Shown here: one piece after another, positions 5,715 to 13,891 of the stretch
Layout: each line of letters begins with the position of its first letter
Numbering within the stretch: the stretch's first letter is position 1
Origin: Acidimicrobiia bacterium
Lineage (GTDB): Bacteria > Actinomycetota > Acidimicrobiia > Acidimicrobiales > AC-14
Assembly (NCBI GenBank): GCA_019243595.1
Contig: JAFAUA010000323.1
Span: forward strand, 1-16,127
DNA length: 16,127 nt
Reading direction: 5' to 3'
The notes under the pieces: generated by a model
Told to the model about the DNA's origin: nothing
The model's database searches: none
Seen by the model: only the letters and a program-made list of their open reading frames with translations
Translations under genes and position numbers: made by a program

Positions 5715-6881
5715 ATGCTCGCCTCGGAGATGCACGACGCCGACGCCCACATCGTGGAGCCGCCCGACTGGCTGCTCCCCTTCGCCGATCCGGCGATCAG
5801 GCCGAACCTCGAGGCGTACTACGAGAAGGGCTGGTCGATGCACCGCAAGGGCCTCGACGACGCCCTCGCCAAGCACGCCGATCCCGACTATCGGGCCAAG
5901 GACGCCGACGAGATCTGGCTGCGGAAGAACTACTGGGCGACCGGATCGTTCCTGAAGGAGGACCGCTCCCAGGCGCTCGATCTGCTGGGGTTCAAGACCC
6001 AGCTGATCTTCAACAGCTCGCACATGCAGGAGTTGCACGACGCCGAGCACCGTGACGACCTGGACTACGCCTACGGCATCGCCCGGGCCCACAACCGGGC
6101 GCTGATCGAGTTCTGCTCGGTGGACCCGCGGCTGCTGCCGGTGCTCTATGTCCCACTCGCCGACTTCGACCGCGCCGCCCAGATGGCCGGCGAGGCGCTG
6201 GAGATGGGTGCCAAGGCGCTGCTGATCGCGTCGGCCTGTCCCAAGGGCCACTCCCCCAGTCACGTCGCCCTCGACCCCGTTTGGGCTCAGGCCGAGGAGG
6301 CCGGCATCCCGATCGTGCTGCATGTGGGTGGCGGTGGCCGGCTGCTCGATCCCGCGTTCTTCGAGAACGGCATGCCGCCTGTCCCCGACTTCCACGGCGG
6401 CGACGGCAACTTCCGCTCGGTCGACTACATGGCGATCGGGTACCCCCCGATGCAGACGCTGGCCGTCCTCATCATCGACGGCGTCCTCGACCGCTTCCCC
6501 GACCTGAAGTGGGGCGCGATCGAGCTGGGCGCGTCGTGGGTGCCCGGCTGGATGCGCAACATGGACTCGGCGGCTGACGCGTTCCGCAAGAACGAGGAGC
6601 GGCTGCAGAAGCTCCAGCTGAAGCCGAGCGAGTACGTGCACCGCCAGATCCGGGTGACGCCGTACCCGCACGAGGACGCGGGCTGGATCGTCGAGAACAC
6701 CGGCGAGGAGATCTGCCTGTTCTCGTCCGACTACCCCCACGTCGAAGGTGGCCGCAACCCCCTCGGCCGCTTCGAGCGCAGTCTGGCCAACATCAGCGAC
6801 TCGGCGAAGCAGGCCTTCTACCACGACAACTTCGTGGACCTCATGGGCAGCGCCCTCGCCCAGGTGCCGACGGCCGCTTGA
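5715..6881 (+). CDS. Amidohydrolase-2 family metal-dependent hydrolase/decarboxylase
   Basis: 388 aa. The family (ACMSD/gamma-resorcylate decarboxylase type, TIM barrel with a divalent metal) hydrolyses or decarboxylates small organic acids. Likely metal and catalytic residues are the DxH of DADAH (D10, H12), H203 in GIPIVLHVGG, E270 in WGAIELGASWVPGWM and D339 in LFSSDYPHVEGG, which is followed by the typical C-terminal helix. An insertion rich in W and Y at about residues 30-80 is common in the longer actinobacterial members. The ATG at 5715 is supported by TACGCT 6 nt upstream; a second in-frame ATG six codons on would lose little. Neighbouring LLM oxidoreductase and dienelactone hydrolase genes suggest a shared degradative route, substrate unknown. 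The stop overlaps the TTG start of the next gene. Confidence 0.9.
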   Translation: MLASEMHDADAHIVEPPDWLLPFADPAIRPNLEAYYEKGWSMHRKGLDDALAKHADPDYRAKDADEIWLRKNYWATGSFLKEDRSQALDLLGFKTQLIFNSSHMQELHDAEHRDDLDYAYGIARAHNRALIEFCSVDPRLLPVLYVPLADFDRAAQMAGEALEMGAKALLIASACPKGHSPSHVALDPVWAQAEEAGIPIVLHVGGGGRLLDPAFFENGMPPVPDFHGGDGNFRSVDYMAIGYPPMQTLAVLIIDGVLDRFPDLKWGAIELGASWVPGWMRNMDSAADAFRKNEERLQKLQLKPSEYVHRQIRVTPYPHEDAGWIVENTGEEICLFSSDYPHVEGGRNPLGRFERSLANISDSAKQAFYHDNFVDLMGSALAQVPTAA

Positions 6882-7648
6882 CCCCGACCGGGCCGCGCTT
6901 CTCCTTTCTCGACTGGCCGCACGCGATCCCGTTCGCCCACCGGGGCGGGGCCAGTGACAAACCCGAGAACACCATGGCCGCCTTCGAGCGGGCCGTTGAG
7001 CTCGGCTACCGGTACCTGGAGACCGACGCGCACGTCACCGCCGACGGTGTCGTCCTGGCCTTTCACGACCACGTGCTCGACCGCGTCACCGACCGCGCCG
7101 GCGTCGTCGCCGACCTGCCGTGGTCGGAGATCAAAGAGGCGCGAGTCGACGGCGAGCCCATTCCCCTGCTCGAGGACTTGCTCGGCGCCTGGCCCGACGT
7201 ACGCGTGAACATCGACCCCAAGCACGACGCCGCCGTGGGCCCGCTGGTCGACGTTCTCGGTCGGTGCGACGCCTTCGATCGCGTATGCATCGCCCCCTTC
7301 TCCGACCGCCGGCTCACCCGGGTGCGGCGTATGACCGGCGGGCGCGTGTGCACCGCGCTCGGACCGGCCAGCATCACCCGTCTGCGGCTGGCCAGCTACG
7401 GCGCCCGAACCGGACGATTCGCGGGCGGCTGCGTGCAGGTGCCGACCCACGTCGGCAAGCGCATCCTCGTCGACCAGCGCTTCGTCGATACCGCCCACCG
7501 CCGCAACCTGCCGGTCCACGTGTGGACCATCGACGAGCGGGCCCAGATGGAGCGGCTCCTCGACCTGGGCGTGGACGGCATCATGACCGACCGCCCGACC
7601 GTGCTGAAGGACGTGCTGGTCGAACGCGGCGGGTGGGTGTCGACCTGA
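6878..7648 (+). CDS. Glycerophosphodiester phosphodiesterase (GDPD family)
   Basis: 256 aa. It cleaves glycerophosphodiesters (deacylated phospholipids) to glycerol-3-phosphate and an alcohol, using a metal ion in a TIM barrel. The signature residues are H21-R22 in FAHRGG, E30-N31 in KPENT, E48 and D50 in YLETDAHVTADG, H63 in FHDHVLDR, a NIDPKHD strand (111-117) and W216 in VHVWTIDE, followed by GVDGIMTDRP. No signal peptide is present, so it is probably cytosolic. The only workable start is TTG at 6878, which overlaps the preceding TGA as TTGA. No ATG or GTG occurs before the catalytic HR, so translation is probably coupled to the amidohydrolase gene. Unlike its neighbours it has no -10 box of its own. 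A longer start inside the upstream gene is not suggested by family length. Confidence 0.93.
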   Translation: MTPTGPRFSFLDWPHAIPFAHRGGASDKPENTMAAFERAVELGYRYLETDAHVTADGVVLAFHDHVLDRVTDRAGVVADLPWSEIKEARVDGEPIPLLEDLLGAWPDVRVNIDPKHDAAVGPLVDVLGRCDAFDRVCIAPFSDRRLTRVRRMTGGRVCTALGPASITRLRLASYGARTGRFAGGCVQVPTHVGKRILVDQRFVDTAHRRNLPVHVWTIDERAQMERLLDLGVDGIMTDRPTVLKDVLVERGGWVST

Positions 7649-7665
7649 CTGTCACACCCCGTTCG

Positions 7666-7671
7666 TAAGCT
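7666..7671 (+). promoter_or_regulatory. -10 element of the adnAB operon (leaderless)
   Basis: TAAGCT fits TANNNT and ends 8 nt before GTG 7680, in the 31-bp gap after the GDPD gene. It is followed by no Shine-Dalgarno. An out-of-frame ATG lies at 7675. Predicted to drive adnA and the overlapping adnB. Confidence 0.5.
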
Positions 7672-7679
7672 CCGATGAG

Positions 7680-10262
7680 GTGGAGCTGAGCGCCGAACAG
7701 CGGCAGGTCGTCGACCATGGAGTCGGGCCGCTGCGGGTCCGCGGGCGGGCGGGCACGGGCAAGACGACGGCTCTGGTCGCCCGGTACCTCCGGCTGGCGG
7801 CCCAGGTGCCCCCCTCCCGGCTGCTGTTCGTCTGCCGCAGCCGCGCCGCGGTCGCCGCGGTACGGGACGCGGTGCTCCCCGAGCTGGCCGGTGGCTTCGA
7901 CGCCCTGCCGATCACGACCTTCACCGGCGTCGCGTTCGACGCGTTGGCACGGGCCGACACCGCACCCCGTCGCATCTCGCTCGCCGAGCAGCGGGCGCTC
8001 GTCCGCGACCTGCTGGCCGACGACGACCCCAGCGATTGGCCGACACTCGCGCACCTCCTCCGCCGGCCGGCCTTCGTCGACGAGGTAATCGACGGACTGG
8101 CCTGGTGGCGCGGCGCGACGTCGGCCCCGCCTCGGCCCGACGACGCCTGGCGCGAGTTGTCGGCGTTCAACGACCGCTACGCCGCCGCCCTCGACGAGCG
8201 CGACGCGGTCGACGGTCCGGGCCTGCTCACTCTCGCCGCGCGCGTCCTCGACACCAACCCACCGCCGTACGAGCACGTGCTCGTCGACGACTTCGAGGCG
8301 GCGACGAACGCCGACGGCCGACTGTTCGAGGCCCTGAGCACCTCGGCCAGCTCGGTGTGCATCGCCGCCAACCCCAACGGCGCCATCGGAGCCCGGCGGG
8401 GCGCGACCACGGAGCTTTTCGAAGGACGTGCCGGAGCCGAAGTCCAGCTCACAGCCCCCTTCCGCGGCCCGGTCCAACGGCAGCTCATCCGGTGCGGCCA
8501 TCCGTCGGTCGAACCCGAGGCCATCGCCGGCGAGCTCCTGGCGGCGCGAGAGGCGGGCGCCCGATGGTCCGACATGGCAGTGCTCGTGCGCCGCCCGCGG
8601 CAGCGGGCGCGCGCCATCACCCGAGCACTGGCACGCCACGGCATCCCGGTCGCCGCCGCCGACGCGCCCCTCGACGACGAGCCTGTGGTGACCGCAGCCG
8701 TCGACGTGCTGCGGTGGGCCGCCGGCGACGACGACGCCCTGGGCCGGCTGTTGGCGTCGCCGCTCTCGCGCCTCGACCCCGTCGAGGTCCGCACGCTGCG
8801 GCGCAAAATGGCGGCCGGCGAGCTCGTCGTCACCGACGACCCACGTCTCGAGTCGCTCGTCACCCTCCGCGACGAGGTCCGCGACCGCCTCGAGGCCGAC
8901 GACCCGGCGGCGCTCGTCTTTCTCGTGTGGGAACGCGCCCTCGGGCCGATCCTCGTCGGCAGCAACGACCCGGCCGATGACCGGGCCATCGACGCCTTCG
9001 TCGCCTTTCACGACGGCTTCACCCGCCAGGTCGACCGCCATCCGGGGCTGCGGGTGCCGGAGTGGCTGTCGCTCGAGGGCCGTGCGGACCGTTGGCGGCC
9101 GGCGCGTCCACTGACCGATTCGGTGACGGTGGCCTCGGCGAGCGCGGCGGCCGGGCGCGAGTGGCACACCGTCGTCATCGCGGGCGCGGTCGAGGGCGAG
9201 TTCCCGGCGATCGACGGACACGCGCCTGTGTTCGAGCCCGCAATTCTGCGCGGCGACGCGCCGCCGACGCCGGCCGAGCGCCGTCGGGCCTCCCTTGCCG
9301 AGGAGCGACGGCTCTTCTGCGAGATCGCGTCCACCCGCGCGACGGTCGCGCTCGTCGCCACTGCGGCGCCCGAGCCCGGCGTCCTCGAGAGCCGCTTCGT
9401 CGGCGACTGGCCGGTGAAGGCAAGCTCGATCCCGCTAGCGCCCGGTCGAGCGCCGATCGTCCGGCCAGACGCCGACGGCTCCGCCGACCTCTTCGTCAAC
9501 GACACACTGCAGCTCTCGGCCAGCCAGCTCGAGACCTACGAGGACTGCCCGCTGCGGTACCTCTACGAGTACGTCCTTCGGGTGCGCTCTGACTCGAACG
9601 TGTACGCCGAGCTGGGCACCCTCGTGCACGAAGTGCTGCGGGCGTTCCTCGACCCTGACAACGACGACATCGACTACAGCCTCGATGGCCTGAACGAGCT
9701 CGGCGAGCGCATGTGGCGCGACGACCTGGCTCCCTACCGCCCGCAGGTGGAGGAGGCCCGCCGCGACTACTTCGACATGCTCCAGCGGTGGTGGGACGAA
9801 GAGGGCGGCGTCGCACGCCCCAATGTCGTCGCTGTCGAGCGCCGCTTCGAATTCGAGGTCGGGCCGCACACGATCACGGGCAGCATCGACCGCGTGGATC
9901 GGGTCGACGGCGGCCTGCGCATCGTCGACTACAAGACTGGCAGCAAGGAGCCGGCCGAGGCTGAGATGGCCGACAACCTGCAGCTCGCCGTGTACCACCT
10001 GGCGGCGGCGCGGGATACCGAGCTGGCGGAATTGGGACCCGCCACCGACCTCGATCTCATGTTCCTTCGCAGCATGAAGGTGCGCAGCCAACCCGTCGCC
10101 GCCGACCATGAGGCCCTCACCGAGGCGCGTGTGCTGGCCGTCGCCGACCGGATCCTGGCCGAGGACTTCGAGCCGTCGGTCCAGGCCAACTGCCGGGTCT
10201 GCGCCTTCCACCGTCGGTGCCCCATCCAGGCCGCGGGCCGGGAGACCTCCTCCGATGTCTGA
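7680..10262 (+). CDS. adnA: AdnA-like helicase-nuclease subunit with eroded motor and intact RecB/AddB-type Fe-S nuclease
   Basis: 860 aa. In mycobacteria AdnA pairs with AdnB to process DNA double-strand ends; each subunit has an N-terminal UvrD-like motor and a C-terminal RecB-type nuclease. Walker A is intact (GRAGTGKTT, 22-30). Motif II reads VDDFEAA (202-208) instead of DEFQD, so the catalytic Glu is Asp. Motif III (228-240) has NPNGAIGARRG where GDxxQSIYxFRG is usual. Motif V (482-497) has SASAAAGREW in place of HxxKGLEW. Motif VI keeps one arginine (STRATVAL, 551-558). The nuclease domain looks active: H650, D737, D750 and K752 (IVDYKTG), and Fe-S cysteines C623, C838, C841, C847. It is about 180 aa shorter than the mycobacterial protein as I remember it. 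GTG 7680 is set by TAAGCT upstream and the Q-motif-like ELSAEQRQVV. adnB overlaps its end by 8 nt. An AddB-like reading is the alternative. Confidence 0.85.
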   Translation: MELSAEQRQVVDHGVGPLRVRGRAGTGKTTALVARYLRLAAQVPPSRLLFVCRSRAAVAAVRDAVLPELAGGFDALPITTFTGVAFDALARADTAPRRISLAEQRALVRDLLADDDPSDWPTLAHLLRRPAFVDEVIDGLAWWRGATSAPPRPDDAWRELSAFNDRYAAALDERDAVDGPGLLTLAARVLDTNPPPYEHVLVDDFEAATNADGRLFEALSTSASSVCIAANPNGAIGARRGATTELFEGRAGAEVQLTAPFRGPVQRQLIRCGHPSVEPEAIAGELLAAREAGARWSDMAVLVRRPRQRARAITRALARHGIPVAAADAPLDDEPVVTAAVDVLRWAAGDDDALGRLLASPLSRLDPVEVRTLRRKMAAGELVVTDDPRLESLVTLRDEVRDRLEADDPAALVFLVWERALGPILVGSNDPADDRAIDAFVAFHDGFTRQVDRHPGLRVPEWLSLEGRADRWRPARPLTDSVTVASASAAAGREWHTVVIAGAVEGEFPAIDGHAPVFEPAILRGDAPPTPAERRRASLAEERRLFCEIASTRATVALVATAAPEPGVLESRFVGDWPVKASSIPLAPGRAPIVRPDADGSADLFVNDTLQLSASQLETYEDCPLRYLYEYVLRVRSDSNVYAELGTLVHEVLRAFLDPDNDDIDYSLDGLNELGERMWRDDLAPYRPQVEEARRDYFDMLQRWWDEEGGVARPNVVAVERRFEFEVGPHTITGSIDRVDRVDGGLRIVDYKTGSKEPAEAEMADNLQLAVYHLAAARDTELAELGPATDLDLMFLRSMKVRSQPVAADHEALTEARVLAVADRILAEDFEPSVQANCRVCAFHRRCPIQAAGRETSSDV

Positions 10263-13218
10263 CCGGGCCTTCTCGCCGACGCCTGAACAGCAGGCCGCCA
10301 TCACTCACCCGCTGTCTCCTCTCTTCCTCATCGCCGGTGCCGGTGCGGGCAAGACGTCGGTGATGGCCGAGCGCATCCTGTGGCTCGTCGAGCAGCGCTT
10401 GGCGCGCGCCGACGAGATCCTGGCGCTCACGTTCACCAACAAGGCCGCCTTCAACCTCAAGGAGAAGGTTCGCCAACGGCTGGGCGCCGACGCCGACGTC
10501 ACCGTCGCCACGTACCACTCGTTCGGCCAGATGGTGATCGCCGACCACGCCCTCGAGCTCGACCTGGCGCCGGGGACCACCCTGCTCAACCGGGCCCAGG
10601 CCTGGCAGCTGCTCTACAGCGTGTTCGACGAGCTGCGCTTCGACCGGCGCAAGACGCTGTCGCCGCGCATCCTGCTCGACGACGCGCTGGCCCTCGCTTC
10701 GCGCTGCGCCGACCACCTGAAGACCGCCGACGACGTCAAGGCCGACTGCGAGATCATCGAAAAAGAAGGTCGCTGGAAGATGGCGGCCAAGGCGGGCGAG
10801 CGGCGGGAGCTGGCCGAGGTCGTCGAGGCTTACGAGCAGCGCAAGCGCGAGCTGCACCTCATTGACTACGGCGACCAGATCCGCTTGGCGGTCCGCCTCA
10901 TGCAAGACCGGCCCGAGATCGCGCGGGCCGCTCGCGACCAGCACCCGGTGGTGCTCCTCGACGAGTACCAGGACACCAACTTCGCCCAGCGGCGGCTGCT
11001 GCAGCTCATTTATGGCGCCGGCTCTGCAGTCACCGCCGTCGGCGACGACATGCAGTCGATCTACGCCTTCCGCGGCGCCCACCTGGTCAACGTCCAACGC
11101 TTCGGTGACCACTTCCCACCGGCCGAGGTTCTCCCGCTGCAGTCGACGTTCCGCTTCGGCGAGCGACTGGCCCGTCTCGCCAACCTCATCCAGGCCGAGG
11201 TCGACGACGCCCTGACCAAGGAGCTGCACCCGGCGCCTGGTGCCGACGTCACCGACACGGTCATCGAGTGCTTCCTCGCAGCCGACGACGCCGAGGAGGC
11301 CGACACCATCGCCGCCGACATCGCGGGAAGCGGGCGACCGTGGAGCGACAGCGCCGTCCTGTGCCGCAAGCGCCGGCTGATCCCCGCCATCGTCGCCGCC
11401 CTCGAGGAACGAGAGATTCCCGTCGAGGTCGTTGGCGCCAGCGGCCTCATGGTGCGACCCGAGATCGTCGACCTGGTGGCGTGGCTCGAGGTGGTCGCCG
11501 ACGCTTCGTCATCGGTCGCGCTCCTGCGGCTGCTCGAGGGACCCCGGTTCCGCGTCGGTCGTCATGACCTGGCGGCCGTCGCCCGCCACGTGCGCGAGAG
11601 CGGTGGCCGGGAGGCCGTGCTCGCCGAGGCCCTGGCCGACCTCGACGCCATCGCCGACCTTTCCTACGAAGGCCGGCGGCGGATCATGGACTTCGCCGAC
11701 GAGCGCCGGCGCCTGACGACCCTGGCGGCGCGCCTACCGGTGCTCGACCTGGCCGAGACCATCGTCCAGCGCACCGGGCTCTGGCAGGCGGCAGGCGACA
11801 GAGGCCGCCAGAACCTGCTGCGCTTCCTCGACCTGGCCGAACGGTTCGCGCCGGTCGACGGCGACCCGGGACTCCCCGCGTTCCTCGAGTACCTCCGGCT
11901 GATCGACGAGTCCGAGGAGGACGTGGCCGAGGCCCACCCGACCGACGTCGACGCCGTGAAGGTGATGACGATCCACCAGGCCAAGGGGCTCGAGTACCCG
12001 CGCGTGTACGTGCCCGGGCTGGCCGGCAAGAAGTTGTCGCGGATCTTCCCCGACCAGCAGCGGGGCGGCGAGAACCCCCTCACCAGCGGGGCTGCGCTCC
12101 CGTGGTGGTTACAAGAGGATGACCTCGGCATCCCCGACTGGCGCGGGGTCAAGAGCGACGCCGTCATCAACGAGCTGTTCCGCGAGCGCAAGCTGGCCGA
12201 GGAGTGGCGGCTGTTCTACGTCGCCTGCACCCGGGCCCGGGAACGGCTCGTGTGCTCGGCGGCCCAGTGGTACCCCGGCCCCGCCGAGCCGCAGGGGCCC
12301 TCGGTGTTCTACGAGTTCCTGCTCCGCCAGCCCGAGCTGGTCACCGAGCGCTTCCACCACGATCCTCCCGCGGTCGACCCCGACGTGGCGGCCAAGGAAC
12401 GGAACCGGGACGCGTCATTGCATCGATACGCTCCGAAGGCCGTGGCCGACGACCACCAGCGTCTGCTCAGCGACGACGAGCTCCCGCCGACGGCGCCGCC
12501 GCGCGCGGCACCCACTGCCCTCTCGGTGACAAGCCTCGTGTCGTATGCCCGTTGCCCGAAGCAGTTCTACTGGTCGGTCGTGCGGCCCCTGCCGAGGCAG
12601 TCGTCGGCGGCCGCCCGCCTTGGCACCGAGGTCCACCGCTGGATCGAACAGCGGGCCGGGCGCCAGCTTGCGCTCTTGGAGCCCGAAGTCGACGACGATC
12701 TCGACCCCGATGCTCTTCCGACTGGCTTCGACGTCCGCGCCGCCCTCCAGCGCTCGTTCCTCGACAGCCCGTACGCCGACCTCGACCCGGCCCGCGTCGA
12801 AGCGCCATTCGTGGTTGTCGTCGGCGGGCGAATGGTGCGCGGGCGCATCGACGCCGTCTACGAGCGCGACGGCCGTACCGAGCTCGTCGACTTCAAGACC
12901 GGGAGCCGGCCGGCACCGGGCGACGCCTCGGCGCGCACCCAACTCGACCTGTACGGCATGGCCGCCGTCGACACCTGGGGCGTCGAGCCCGACGCCCTTC
13001 GCACCAGCTACTGCTACCTGCGCACCGACGGGCCGGCGGAGATCGAGGCCGTCGACTGGGATGCGGGCGTGCTCGCCGAGGTGCGGGGACGGCTGAGCCG
13101 CGCCCTCGACGGCCTGACCCTCAACCGCTATCCGGCGACGGCGGGTGCGTGGTGCACTCGCTGCGACTTCCTGGCCTTCTGCCCGAGCGGGCAGGCCGCC
13201 GTCGAGCAACATCCCTAG
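10255..13218 (+). CDS. adnB: AdnB-like UvrD-family helicase with C-terminal RecB Fe-S nuclease domain
   Basis: 987 aa. The predicted lead motor of a two-subunit helicase-nuclease that resects double-strand breaks. All superfamily 1A motifs are present: Q motif SPTPEQQAAI (7-16); Walker A AGAGAGKTS (27-35); Ia ALTFTNKAA (57-65); II LLDEYQDTN (234-242); III VGDDMQSIYAFRG (262-274); IV QSTFR (296-300); V MTIHQAKGLEY (571-581); VI YVACTRARERL (655-665). The nuclease domain has H794, D866, D879 and K881 (LVDFKTG), QLDLY, and cysteines C767, C967, C970, C976 for a 4Fe-4S cluster. Start ATG 10255 overlaps the adnA TGA by 8 nt, with GGGAGA about 10 nt upstream, so expression is probably translationally coupled. 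The order (AdnA-like then AdnB-like) is as in mycobacteria. A generic ATP-dependent helicase label is the fallback. Confidence 0.9.
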   Translation: MSDRAFSPTPEQQAAITHPLSPLFLIAGAGAGKTSVMAERILWLVEQRLARADEILALTFTNKAAFNLKEKVRQRLGADADVTVATYHSFGQMVIADHALELDLAPGTTLLNRAQAWQLLYSVFDELRFDRRKTLSPRILLDDALALASRCADHLKTADDVKADCEIIEKEGRWKMAAKAGERRELAEVVEAYEQRKRELHLIDYGDQIRLAVRLMQDRPEIARAARDQHPVVLLDEYQDTNFAQRRLLQLIYGAGSAVTAVGDDMQSIYAFRGAHLVNVQRFGDHFPPAEVLPLQSTFRFGERLARLANLIQAEVDDALTKELHPAPGADVTDTVIECFLAADDAEEADTIAADIAGSGRPWSDSAVLCRKRRLIPAIVAALEEREIPVEVVGASGLMVRPEIVDLVAWLEVVADASSSVALLRLLEGPRFRVGRHDLAAVARHVRESGGREAVLAEALADLDAIADLSYEGRRRIMDFADERRRLTTLAARLPVLDLAETIVQRTGLWQAAGDRGRQNLLRFLDLAERFAPVDGDPGLPAFLEYLRLIDESEEDVAEAHPTDVDAVKVMTIHQAKGLEYPRVYVPGLAGKKLSRIFPDQQRGGENPLTSGAALPWWLQEDDLGIPDWRGVKSDAVINELFRERKLAEEWRLFYVACTRARERLVCSAAQWYPGPAEPQGPSVFYEFLLRQPELVTERFHHDPPAVDPDVAAKERNRDASLHRYAPKAVADDHQRLLSDDELPPTAPPRAAPTALSVTSLVSYARCPKQFYWSVVRPLPRQSSAAARLGTEVHRWIEQRAGRQLALLEPEVDDDLDPDALPTGFDVRAALQRSFLDSPYADLDPARVEAPFVVVVGGRMVRGRIDAVYERDGRTELVDFKTGSRPAPGDASARTQLDLYGMAAVDTWGVEPDALRTSYCYLRTDGPAEIEAVDWDAGVLAEVRGRLSRALDGLTLNRYPATAGAWCTRCDFLAFCPSGQAAVEQHP

Positions 13219-13238
13219 CGCGGGCCCCTGCTTCCACG

Positions 13239-13244
13239 TAGCCT
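13239..13244 (+). promoter_or_regulatory. -10 element of the secreted IPT-like protein gene (leaderless)
   Basis: TAGCCT fits TANNNT and ends 7 nt before GTG 13252, in the 33-bp gap after adnB. No Shine-Dalgarno is present. The same hexamer and the same 7-nt spacing recur on the other strand at 14216-14211. Confidence 0.55.
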
Positions 13245-13251
13245 CCGCCGC

Positions 13252-13887
13252 GTGATTCGCAGACGGTTCGCCCTACGTGGAGGCGCGCTGCTCGCAGCGG
13301 CCGCGTCCGCCGCCATCCTCTCCGTCCCGACGGCTCACGCCCAGAACGCCGCCGAGGTGAGCGTGAACCCGACCTCTGGCCCGCCCGCCAGCAAGGTCAC
13401 GATCACGATGACGAACTACCACCCGTGCGCGAGCGACAGTCAGAACTGCATCATCATCGACTTCGTCCAGGCCGGGAAGACGACGCGCATCGGCACCGCC
13501 GACTCGCGCGGGTCGACGGAGTTCTCGGGCACCGTGTCGATCCCACCGTCGGCGACGGCCGGCGCGGCGACCATCCACGCCTTCAGCACGACCGACGACG
13601 CCACGACACCGTTCACCGTCACCGCCGCGCCCCCGGCGACGACCACGACCACCGTCCCCGGCTCGAGCAGCTCGAGCTCGTCGACCAGCACGAGCTCGTC
13701 GTCGACGACGCTGACCACCGTGGTCCCGCCGATCACCGAGCCGCCGACCACGACGACCACCGTCGCCACCAAGAAGTCGTCGTCGCACAGCGACGTCCCC
13801 CGCTACATCGCCGTCATCCTCGTAGTGCTGGCCGCGGCGGCCACCGCCGGGGTCGACACCTACACCCGCAGGCTGGGCCGGCTGTAG
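13252..13887 (+). CDS. Secreted IPT/TIG-like domain protein with Ser/Thr linker and C-terminal membrane anchor
   Basis: 211 aa, no known function. Residues 1-30 form a signal peptide: RRRFALRGG, a long alanine-rich core and AHA before the cut; RRRF loosely resembles a Tat motif. A beta-rich domain (about 35-122) opens with VSVNPTSGPPASKVTITMTNY, typical of Ig-like IPT/TIG domains, with cysteines C59 and C66 that could form a disulphide. A low-complexity Ser/Thr/Pro linker runs from about 123 to 180. One hydrophobic segment (185-202) is followed by an RRLGRL tail, giving an outside-facing domain anchored by its C-terminus; there is no LPxTG sortase motif. GTG 13252 is supported by TAGCCT 7 nt upstream and by starting directly at the signal peptide. 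A cell-envelope ligand-binding or structural role is possible but not shown. Confidence 0.85.
   Translation: MIRRRFALRGGALLAAAASAAILSVPTAHAQNAAEVSVNPTSGPPASKVTITMTNYHPCASDSQNCIIIDFVQAGKTTRIGTADSRGSTEFSGTVSIPPSATAGAATIHAFSTTDDATTPFTVTAAPPATTTTTVPGSSSSSSSTSTSSSSTTLTTVVPPITEPPTTTTTVATKKSSSHSDVPRYIAVILVVLAAAATAGVDTYTRRLGRL
13630..13790 (+). repeat. Low-complexity Ser/Thr/Pro-coding tract
   Basis: Dense runs of ACC/ACG/TCG/AGC codons encode the Thr- and Ser-rich linker of the secreted protein. Near-repeats of GAGCAGCTCGAGCTCGTCG type occur around 13662-13710. It is probably a wall-spanning or O-glycosylated stalk. Such tracts can vary in length by slippage. Confidence 0.6.
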
Positions 13888-13888
13888 G
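13859..13888 (+). terminator. Possible stem-loop at the end of the secreted-protein gene
   Basis: CCTACA (13859-13864) pairs with TGTAGG (13883-13888), and after one C-C mismatch CCG (13866-13868) pairs with CGG (13879-13881), leaving a 10-nt loop. The stem includes the TAG stop codon at 13885-13887. There is no T tract. It sits at the convergent junction with the duplicated-HTH gene, whose stop is 4 nt further on. Confidence 0.35.
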
Positions 13889-13891
13889 GCG

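Noticed and set aside
5625..6824. 399-codon minus-strand open frame opposite the amidohydrolase gene
   Set aside because: Low-information Val/Gly/Arg sequence, no motifs, no promoter box, and it lies opposite a conserved enzyme.
7581..9221. 546-codon minus-strand open frame opposite adnA
   Set aside because: No family features; such long antisense frames are expected in GC-rich DNA because stop codons are rare. The opposite strand encodes recognisable nuclease and helicase motifs.
12204..13241. 345-codon plus-strand frame overlapping the adnB nuclease domain
   Set aside because: Very Arg/Pro/Ala-rich out-of-frame translation. The adnB frame there carries the Fe-S cysteines and DxK motif.
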